Source: Paraburkholderia sediminicola (GTDB lineage Bacteria; Pseudomonadota; Gammaproteobacteria; Burkholderiales; Burkholderiaceae). From it: a stretch of 64,000 nt of DNA. A model generated the notes under the pieces. That model ran no database searches. It was not told where the DNA came from and worked only from the letters and a program-made list of their open reading frames with translations. Below are positions 26,440 to 33,019 of this stretch, piece by piece (within the stretch, counting starts at the first letter, position 1; every line of letters starts with the position of its first letter). The position numbers and the translations under genes were made by a program. The DNA lies in contig NZ_CADIKC010000001.1 in assembly GCF_902859805.1 (NCBI RefSeq), forward strand, positions 1,550,001 through 1,614,000, in the 5' to 3' direction.

Positions 26440-26964
26440 ATGAGCGTATCGACGGACAAACAACTCTTTATCGGCGAAGGATTCGAAGGTCCTGGCGTCA
26501 ATCTCGCGCATATCAACGTGCTGGTCGGCCCGCGCAACGGCCCCGCAGGCCAGGCCTTCGCTACGGCATTGGCGACGCCTTCAGCAGGGCACGCGCCGTT
26601 TGTCGTGATCGCACGGCCGGGTGTGCCGACCAAGCCGCTGACGCTCTATGTGAACAAGGCGCAGATCGGCAGTGATTTTCATGGCAACGCGACATGGGGC
26701 GCTTCGCAAGCCGGCATCGCGAGAGCCGTGGCCGAATCGTTGGAGAACGGCACGTTGCCGCCCGAAGCGGAGAACGATTGGGTGGTGGTGTCCGCGAACT
26801 GGGTCAATCCGGCCACCGACGATCTCGACGCCGTCTTCGAGAACAACTACCGCGCGTGCAAGAACGCGATTCTCGCGGCGATGAAGGGCCTGCCGCATCG
26901 CGATGAGGTGTTTGCCGCCGCGCGCGACGTATCGAATCCGTTCTACACCCCGAAACAACGTTAA
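26440..26964 (+). CDS. fae: Formaldehyde-activating enzyme (Fae) homologue
   Basis: A 174-residue protein, the usual Fae length. Fae condenses formaldehyde with tetrahydromethanopterin to methylene-H4MPT. The N-terminal motif VNLAHINVLVGPRNGPAGQ includes the catalytic histidine (His24), and the C-terminal NPFYTPKQR matches the Fae ending HPFYA-type. The ATG at 26440 has GGAAAG upstream; the frame open to 26179 is rejected. It heads an apparent operon with an aldo/keto reductase (85 bases on), an aldehyde dehydrogenase and an MFS importer. No H4MPT pathway genes are in the window, so it may be a stand-alone Fae-like carrier or aldehyde scavenger. Confidence 0.87.
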   Translation: MSVSTDKQLFIGEGFEGPGVNLAHINVLVGPRNGPAGQAFATALATPSAGHAPFVVIARPGVPTKPLTLYVNKAQIGSDFHGNATWGASQAGIARAVAESLENGTLPPEAENDWVVVSANWVNPATDDLDAVFENNYRACKNAILAAMKGLPHRDEVFAAARDVSNPFYTPKQR

Positions 26965-27049
26965 TCACACGCAACGCGGTTCGCGCGCCGTGAGAGGCGT
27001 GGTGCTGCTGCGTGCGCTACTGAATGTGATCAGGAAGGAGACAAGCACT

Positions 27050-28087
27050 ATGGAATACATTCGCCTCGGCCAATCAGGTCTGAAGGTGTCGCGTCTGTGT
27101 CTCGGCACGATGAACATGGGCACGCCGCAATGGAAGCCGTGGATCTTCGACGAAGCGCAAAGCGAACCGATCGTGCGCCACGCGCTGGAAGCCGGCGTCA
27201 ATTTTATCGACCTCGCCGATTTCTATTCGACTGGTGTGGGCGAAGAAGTGGTGGGTCGCATTCTGAAGCGCATTGCGCGGCGTGAAGAGATTGTCGTGAC
27301 GACCAAGGTCGGCTACGACATGGGCACGTATCAGAACGCCGGCGGCCATTCGCGCAAGCACATCATGGACGGCATCGACGCGTCGCTCACGCGCCTGGGA
27401 ATGGATTACGTCGATATCTACATGCTGCATTTCTTCGACGTGAACACGCCGGTCGAGGAAACGATGGGCGCGCTGAACGATATCGTGTGTGCCGGCAAGG
27501 CTCGCTATATCGGCGTATCGACGATGTACACGTGGCAGTTCGCGAAGATCATGCAGGTCTGCGAGCGCAATGGCTGGCACAAACCCATCAACATGCAACT
27601 GCAGTTGAACCTTGCGTATCGCGAGGAAGAACGCGAAATGATCCCGTATTGCCAGGATCAGGGTGTCGGAGTGTCGGTGTTCAGTCCGCTGGCGCGTGGT
27701 CTGCTGACCTGCGATCCGAACTCGACGCGAAACCAGACCGACTTCTTCACTGCGCAAATGTATGGCGATACGGCCTCTCGCGAGATTGCTGCTTCGGTGG
27801 CGCGCGTGGCGGCGCGGCGCGGCGTGTCGGCTGCGCAGATCGCGCAGGCGTGGGTGCTGAACCATGGCGGCGTTGTCAGCATGCTGGTCGGTGCGGATAC
27901 GCCGGCGCAATTCGACAGCGCGCTGGCCGCGCTTGGTACGAAGCTCTCCGCCGACGAACTGTTCGAGCTCGAACGCAACTACACCCCGTGCGATCTGATC
28001 AACGACTACACCGCGGGCAAACGCATCGCTCGTGACGCGCGGCTTGCGCAAGGCACGTTCGTCGAGAACCTGGAGAAGGCAGCATGA
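27050..28087 (+). CDS. Aldo/keto reductase
   Basis: A 345-residue NAD(P)H-linked aldo/keto reductase. Catalytic residues visible are Asp54 and Tyr59 (FIDLADFYS, a variant of the DTA-x-x-YG motif), Lys86 in TTKVGYD and His in YMLHFFD. The start at 27050 has AGGAAGGAG nine bases upstream; the frame open from 26903 overlaps fae and is rejected. Its stop overlaps the next ATG in ATGA, so it is translationally coupled to the aldehyde dehydrogenase. In this operon it probably oxidises or reduces an aldehyde-bearing intermediate. Substrate not assigned. Confidence 0.88.
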   Translation: MEYIRLGQSGLKVSRLCLGTMNMGTPQWKPWIFDEAQSEPIVRHALEAGVNFIDLADFYSTGVGEEVVGRILKRIARREEIVVTTKVGYDMGTYQNAGGHSRKHIMDGIDASLTRLGMDYVDIYMLHFFDVNTPVEETMGALNDIVCAGKARYIGVSTMYTWQFAKIMQVCERNGWHKPINMQLQLNLAYREEEREMIPYCQDQGVGVSVFSPLARGLLTCDPNSTRNQTDFFTAQMYGDTASREIAASVARVAARRGVSAAQIAQAWVLNHGGVVSMLVGADTPAQFDSALAALGTKLSADELFELERNYTPCDLINDYTAGKRIARDARLAQGTFVENLEKAA

Positions 28088-29523
28088 ACGAGTTTCTCCG
28101 AACCGGACACTACATTGGCGGTGAATGGTACGAAAGCGCGAGCACGTACCCCGTTCTGAACCCTGCGACGGGCGAGGTAATCGCTCAAGTCGCCAAGGGC
28201 GGCGCGGCGGAAACGACGCAGGCCGTTGCCGAGGCTGAACGCGCTTTTCCGGCGTGGCGCGCGTTGACTGCAAAAGAACGTGGCGCGCGCGTCAGGCGCT
28301 GGGGCGAGTTGATGCTCGAGAACCGCGACGCGCTCGCTGAACTGCTGACGCGCGAGCAAGGCAAACCGCTTGCCGAAGCACGCGGCGAAGTCGGCTACGC
28401 GGCGAGCTTCTTCGAATGGTTCGCTGAGGAAGCCAAACGCAGTTATGGCGACGTGATCCCGAGCCCGAATCCGAACGCGAAGATCATCGTGACGCGCGAA
28501 CCGGTCGGCGTGGTCGCGGCCATCACGCCGTGGAATTTCCCGCTTGCGATGATTACGCGCAAGGCTGGGCCGGCGCTCGCGGCGGGCTGCACGATGGTGC
28601 TGAAGCCTTCCGAAGAAACGCCGTTGTCCGCTTTGGCATTGGCAGTGTTGGCAGAGAAAGCTGGCATCCCCCCGGGCGTGTTCAACATTGTCTCCGGAGA
28701 TGCAGTGGCAATTGGCGGCGTGCTGACTGAGTCGGAGGTGGTGCGTAAGCTGTCGTTCACCGGCTCGACGCGCGTCGGTAAACTGCTCGCGAAGCAGTCG
28801 GCGGATACGCTGAAGAAGCTGTCTTTGGAGCTTGGCGGCAACGCCCCGTTCATTGTGTTCGACGATGCGGATATCGATGCGGCCGTACAGGGCGCGATGG
28901 CTTCGAAATTCCGCAACACCGGGCAGACCTGCGTGTGCGTGAATCGCTTTTACGTGCAGGACGGTATCTACGATGCGTTCACGCAGGCGCTGACACAAGC
29001 GGTGCGGAAGATGCGTGTCGGCAATGCGCTGCAAGGTGAGGTCGAACAAGGTCCGCTGATCAACCAGGCGGCGCTGAAGAAGGTGGAAGCGCATGTCGCC
29101 GACGCATTGCAGAAAGGCGCAAAGGTTTTAACAGGCGGCAAGCCGCACGCGCTCGGCGGCACATTTTATGAGCCGACCGTGCTGATCGATGCATCGAAGT
29201 CGATGCTGATCGCCGCGGAAGAAACCTTCGGCCCGGTGGCAGCGTGCTTTCGCTTCAAGACGGAAGACGAAGCCATCGCGGCGGCCAACGACACACCGTT
29301 CGGCCTCTCCGCCTATTTCTATACGCGTGACCTGGCGCGTGCATGGCGCGTCGCGGAAGCGCTGGAGAGCGGCATGGTCGGCATCAACGAAGGTATTTTG
29401 TCGACCGAAGTCGCGCCGTTTGGCGGCGTCAAACAATCGGGGCTTGGCCGCGAAGGTTCGAAGTACGGGCTCGACGAATACACCGAACTGAAGTACACGA
29501 TGATGGGCGGCCTCGGGCGCTGA
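28084..29523 (+). CDS. gabD: NAD(P)-dependent aldehyde dehydrogenase, succinate-semialdehyde type
   Basis: A 479-residue ALDH of GabD type. The catalytic cysteine is Cys283 in NTGQTCVCVNRFYVQ and the general base Glu249 in LSLELGGNAPF. The cofactor loop is FTGSTRVGK, and TPWNFPLAMITRK marks the substrate/cofactor groove. It overlaps the upstream aldo/keto reductase by four bases. GabD-like enzymes also oxidise glutarate semialdehyde and other short semialdehydes. In this operon, beside Fae and an MFS importer, the natural substrate may differ from succinate semialdehyde. Confidence 0.88.
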   Translation: MNEFLRTGHYIGGEWYESASTYPVLNPATGEVIAQVAKGGAAETTQAVAEAERAFPAWRALTAKERGARVRRWGELMLENRDALAELLTREQGKPLAEARGEVGYAASFFEWFAEEAKRSYGDVIPSPNPNAKIIVTREPVGVVAAITPWNFPLAMITRKAGPALAAGCTMVLKPSEETPLSALALAVLAEKAGIPPGVFNIVSGDAVAIGGVLTESEVVRKLSFTGSTRVGKLLAKQSADTLKKLSLELGGNAPFIVFDDADIDAAVQGAMASKFRNTGQTCVCVNRFYVQDGIYDAFTQALTQAVRKMRVGNALQGEVEQGPLINQAALKKVEAHVADALQKGAKVLTGGKPHALGGTFYEPTVLIDASKSMLIAAEETFGPVAACFRFKTEDEAIAAANDTPFGLSAYFYTRDLARAWRVAEALESGMVGINEGILSTEVAPFGGVKQSGLGREGSKYGLDEYTELKYTMMGGLGR

Positions 29524-29709
29524 TCTTCATTTAGCGCATTCATCCCACGTGTTCGCCTGACGTATCGCGCGCCGAAGCATGCGGCGAACAGCGAAGCGAA
29601 TGACGAGATGAACAGCGAAGCGAATCATGTGCCGAACCGCGTGGGTTGGCGCGGCCTCGGCATCGCGCCGGCGCCGCGCCAACTGCACACATACATACAA
29701 GGAGACAGC

Positions 29710-31095
29710 GTGAGCAATCAGGATACCCAGGCCGCCACTCTCGGCCTCGCCCCTACCATGCCGCCCGCGGCTACTGCGACCGCGCGCGGCCGCATTTCTC
29801 TCGATGACGTTCCGCTGAACGCGTTCCACGTCAAGATCGCCGGTTTGACGTTCGGCGCGCACTTTACCGAAGGCTATGCACTCGGCACGATCGGCTATGC
29901 GCTGGCGTCGCTGAATCGCCAGATGCCGCTCGACGCGTTCTGGATGGGCATGATCGGCAGTTCCGCGCTCATGGGGATCTTTGTTGGCAGTCTCATGTTT
30001 GGCTGGTTGTCGGATCGCCTTGGACGGCAGAAGATTTTCCTGCTGAGTTTCCTGATCATCACCGCGGCAGCGTTTGCACAGTTTTACGTGACTTCGCCAT
30101 TTGAATTGTGCTTGCTGCGCGTGTTGATCGGCTTTGGCATGGGCGGTGACTTTGCAGTTGGGCACGCAATCCTTGCTGAATTCTCGCCCCGAAAACATCG
30201 GGGGACATTGCTCGGTTCGTTCAGCGTGGTGTGGACCATCGGCTACGTGGTGGCCAACGTGCTCGGCATGCACTATGCCGACGCGTCGCCGGATGCGTGG
30301 CGGTGGTTGCTTGCGTCGGCAGGTATTCCGGCCTTGATCGTGCTGCTGTTGCGTATGGGCACACCGGAGTCGCCGCGCTGGCTGTACGGCAAGGGACGTA
30401 TTGCTGAAGCCAAAGCGATCGTACTCAGGCATTTCGGTCCCAACGTGACGCTCGACGCGGGTGAAGACGGCCACGCCCAAACTCGCGGTGGCTTCATGCG
30501 CCTGTTCAAGCAGGACCTGATCCGTCGAACGTTCTTTAACTGCGCATTTTTCGTCTGCCTCGTGATTCCGTATTTCGCGATCTACACGTTCCTGCCGACC
30601 ATTCTCAAAGTCATTCATCTGAACGACGGGTCGGGTGCGGATTTTCTGCTGAACGGCTTTCTCGTTCTGGGCGCGCTGATTGGCATCTGGCTCACGATCA
30701 AGTTATCGCGCCGCGTGTTCCTGATCGGTTCGTTTGCGGTGACGTGCTTGTCGCTGATCGCGTTGAGCTTGTTGCCAGAGTCTGCGACGCTGGCGATGAT
30801 CGTTGCATTCGCAATCTTCACGCTGACGATGTCCGCTTTTTCGAATCTGGTCGGCGTGTTTCCGCCGGAGTGTTTTCCAACAGAAGTGCGCGCGTGCGGC
30901 GTCGGGCTGGCGATCGCGTGCAGTCGCCTCGGCTCGGCTGTTGGCACTTTTTTGTTGCCGCTCGGCATCGTCCATCTGGGTTTCCACATGACGATGATGG
31001 TGCTCGCAGCCGTTCTGTTGATCGGCATGGCGGTGTCGATCGCCTGGGCACCTGAGACGAAACACCTGACGCTGAACGAAGCAAGCGGCGCGTAG
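29710..31095 (+). CDS. MFS importer, aromatic acid/sugar porter type
   Basis: A 461-residue 12-helix MFS symporter. The GTG at 29710 is preferred because AAGGAGA lies just upstream; the ATG at 29608 adds a Met-Asn-rich stretch with no transporter character. Visible motifs: GWLSDRLGRQKIFLLSF (motif A), GFGMGGDFAVGHAILAEFSP (a signature of the aromatic acid:H+/sugar group) and the central PESPRWL. It is the last gene of the Fae operon and ends at the terminator at 31115. It probably brings in the compound the operon breaks down, plausibly an organic acid. Confidence 0.86.
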   Translation: MSNQDTQAATLGLAPTMPPAATATARGRISLDDVPLNAFHVKIAGLTFGAHFTEGYALGTIGYALASLNRQMPLDAFWMGMIGSSALMGIFVGSLMFGWLSDRLGRQKIFLLSFLIITAAAFAQFYVTSPFELCLLRVLIGFGMGGDFAVGHAILAEFSPRKHRGTLLGSFSVVWTIGYVVANVLGMHYADASPDAWRWLLASAGIPALIVLLLRMGTPESPRWLYGKGRIAEAKAIVLRHFGPNVTLDAGEDGHAQTRGGFMRLFKQDLIRRTFFNCAFFVCLVIPYFAIYTFLPTILKVIHLNDGSGADFLLNGFLVLGALIGIWLTIKLSRRVFLIGSFAVTCLSLIALSLLPESATLAMIVAFAIFTLTMSAFSNLVGVFPPECFPTEVRACGVGLAIACSRLGSAVGTFLLPLGIVHLGFHMTMMVLAAVLLIGMAVSIAWAPETKHLTLNEASGA

Positions 31096-31114
31096 GCCGT
31101 CTGAGCACTTCAAG

Positions 31115-31150
31115 AAAACCCGCCGCATCGGCAACGATGCGGCGGGTTTT
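31115..31150 (+). terminator. Strong intrinsic terminator
   Basis: Arms AAAACCCGCCGCATC (31115-31129) and GATGCGGCGGGTTTT (31136-31150) form a perfect stem with a six-base loop and a T-rich tail. It ends the Fae-AKR-ALDH-MFS operon. Confidence 0.92.
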
Positions 31151-31185
31151 GCTTTTGTGGCGCCGAATTTCAATTGAGCCGTCTC

Positions 31186-31309
31186 TTTTCCTAGATTTTT
31201 AGGAAAAGTCCTAGCGACTTGCTTCGTGTGAGGGCGCAGTTGTCGGACGAAGTCGCGCGCTGTGTAGGGTAGTTCCTACATAAATCGGAATTCTCCTAGG
31301 TACTTAGGA
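31186..31309. promoter_or_regulatory. Array of inverted TCCTA/TAGGA repeats upstream of fimbrial operon
   Basis: Three inverted repeats with six-base spacers occur within 124 bases: TTTTCCTA-N6-TAGGAAAA (31186-31207), GTAGG-N6-CCTAC (31264-31279) and TCCTA-N6-TAGGA (31294-31309). A further half-site TCCTA is at 31209-31213. They lie 174-297 bases upstream of the major pilin start. The first resembles the inverted heptad sites known for the BvgA response regulator. Cooperative binding by a dimeric LuxR/FixJ-type regulator is the likely meaning. Confidence 0.65.
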
Positions 31310-31482
31310 ATCTCGAAAATTTAGCATTGATTTGTGCCTGAACGAGAGACCAATAGTTCGAACCAAAGACCGCCATTTCCCCGGCGAAGAACGTTGGACC
31401 ACCCAAGGGCAAATGGTGGATCTCACTCAATATCGATTCGCCGTTGATTCACCAATCTTCTTAACATACTGGAGCAGCAAAC

Positions 31483-32067
31483 ATGAAATCGATCCTTCCC
31501 GCAATCGCAATCGCAATCGCAATCGCAACCGCAACCGGTGGTCTGTTGGGTCTCGCATCGTTCGGCGCTAATGCCGCGGACGGCACGATCACTTTTACCG
31601 GCACGGTGTCGGACACCACTTGCTCGATCAACGGCACAACATCGGGCGCGTCCGCCAACCTGGCTGTCACCCTGCCGACGGTTTCCGCAGGCTCGCTCGC
31701 CACACAAGGCGCCGTTGCCGGTACGTCAGGACCCACCGACATGACACTCGCGCTGAGCGGATGTTCGGGTGCGGCCACCAAGGCAATCGCCAAGTTTGAG
31801 AACGGCCCGACCGTCGACCAGGGCACCGGCTATCTGGCCAACCAGGCCGCTTCGGGTCCGGCGTCGAACGTCGAAGTGCGTCTGCTGAACGCCTCGCTGC
31901 AACCTATCAACATCACGACCGGTTTGAACAACGACATCGATGGTAACGGTGCAACGATCAGCGGCGGCAGCGCGAACGTGAAGTACTTCGCGCAGTACTA
32001 CGCCACGGGCAAGGCAACGCCTGGCGCAGTGAGCACGTCGGTGCAATACACGATGCAGTATCAGTAA
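31483..32067 (+). CDS. Type 1-like major fimbrial subunit
   Basis: A 194-residue pilin. The signal peptide is unusual: residues after Pro7 are Ala-Ile repeated four times then Ala-Thr twice, encoded by six hexamers at 31501-31536; cleavage follows near FGANA. The mature protein starts ADGTITFTGTVSDTTCSING, with the disulfide cysteine pair (TTC and LSGC), and ends with the chaperone-binding strand YTMQYQ. It heads a chaperone-usher operon. A hairpin with T-run at 32080-32106 right after the stop probably lets only part of transcription reach the chaperone, keeping the pilin in excess. Confidence 0.88.
   Translation: MKSILPAIAIAIAIATATGGLLGLASFGANAADGTITFTGTVSDTTCSINGTTSGASANLAVTLPTVSAGSLATQGAVAGTSGPTDMTLALSGCSGAATKAIAKFENGPTVDQGTGYLANQAASGPASNVEVRLLNASLQPINITTGLNNDIDGNGATISGGSANVKYFAQYYATGKATPGAVSTSVQYTMQYQ
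31501..31536 (+). repeat. Hexamer tandem repeat in pilin signal sequence
   Basis: Four perfect GCAATC units are followed by two GCAACC units, encoding (Ala-Ile)4(Ala-Thr)2. Gain or loss of a unit keeps frame but changes the hydrophobic core by two residues. Confidence 0.9.
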
Positions 32068-32079
32068 GCGATGACCGGG

Positions 32080-32106
32080 GCGTTCGCTCAAGTGAACGCT
32101 TTTTTT
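32080..32106 (+). terminator. Hairpin with T-run between pilin and chaperone
   Basis: GCGTTC (32080-32085) pairs with GAACGC (32094-32099) and is followed by seven T. It lies 13 bases after the pilin stop and 37 before the chaperone. It looks like an internal attenuator that sets the pilin:chaperone ratio. Confidence 0.75.
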
Positions 32107-32142
32107 CGGCCTTATTTCAAGATTACTTTCAAAGGTGCTGTG

Positions 32143-32886
32143 ATGAAGTTGCTCAGAAAAATGACGATGGGAATCGGTTTTGCCTGTGCGCTGCTAGCAG
32201 GCAGCGCACAGGCAAGCGTGACGGTTGGCGGTACGCGAGTGGTGTATCCGCTGGAGCAGCGCGAAGTCACGGTCAAGCTGGATAACGATAGTCACAATCC
32301 CTCGCTCGTACAGGTGTGGATGGACGACGGTAATGCGGACACCAAACCCGGCGACGTCAAGGTGCCATTCGTGATTACGCCGCCGATCTTCCGGATGGAT
32401 CCGAAGAAAGCACAGACGCTGCGGGTGATGTACACCGGCGAAGCGCTGCCGCAGGATCGTGAGTCGGTCTATTGGCTCAACGTACTGGATATTCCGCCGA
32501 AAGCCGACGCGGCCGCTAACGTGAATTCTTTGCAGTTGGCCTATCGCACCCGCATCAAGGTGTTTGTGCGTCCGGCCAAACTGCCGGGCAAGCCGGGAGA
32601 AGCGCCCGCGCAGTTGAACTGGAAGATTGCCGCGTCGCCAGATGGCAAGGGCCAGGCGGTGAGTGTAACGAATCCAACGCCTTACTACGTTTCGTTTAGC
32701 GAAGTCGACGTCGAAAGCGGCGGTCACACATTCAAGAATGAACAGGGCGGCATGGTTGCGCCGCGCGCGTCGGTTGTCTTGCCGATTCCAAAGATGAATG
32801 GCGTACCGGCAGGTGCAAAGGTTCACTACACCGCGATCAGCGATTTCGGTGGCGCCCTTAACGGCGACGCGACGCTCGGCCAATAG
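32143..32886 (+). CDS. Periplasmic pilus chaperone (PapD/FimC family)
   Basis: A 247-residue chaperone. Signal peptide MKLLRKMTMGIGFACALLAGSAQA, then the first immunoglobulin-like domain with VTVGGTRVVYPLEQREVTVKL and the conserved ...FVITPPIFRMDPKKAQTLRV region, whose Arg/Lys anchor subunit termini. SVYWLNVLDIPP is the usual FGS/FGL marker and the short F1-G1 loop indicates the FGS class (rod-like pili). The second domain begins near AQLNWKIA. Start at 32143; the frame open from 32071 overlaps the terminator. It caps pilin subunits and delivers them to the usher at 33020. Confidence 0.92.
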   Translation: MKLLRKMTMGIGFACALLAGSAQASVTVGGTRVVYPLEQREVTVKLDNDSHNPSLVQVWMDDGNADTKPGDVKVPFVITPPIFRMDPKKAQTLRVMYTGEALPQDRESVYWLNVLDIPPKADAAANVNSLQLAYRTRIKVFVRPAKLPGKPGEAPAQLNWKIAASPDGKGQAVSVTNPTPYYVSFSEVDVESGGHTFKNEQGGMVAPRASVVLPIPKMNGVPAGAKVHYTAISDFGGALNGDATLGQ

Positions 32887-33019
32887 AGCGCAGCAGCTTG
32901 CCGGCCGGGCGACCGCCTTTCGCCCATAGCTAAACCCCTTCTCGACCACGGCGTGCGTTGCACAGGCAACGCACAGGGACGACGTACGCCTGTCGCGAAC
33001 ATTGGAATTGAGTTAGATC

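Noticed and set aside
28006..29094. 362-codon minus-strand frame
   Set aside because: Antisense of the gabD-like gene; no motif.
31332..31571. 79-codon plus-strand frame with (Asn-Arg)n
   Set aside because: It is another frame over the hexamer repeat of the pilin signal sequence; the pilin frame is clearly the real one.
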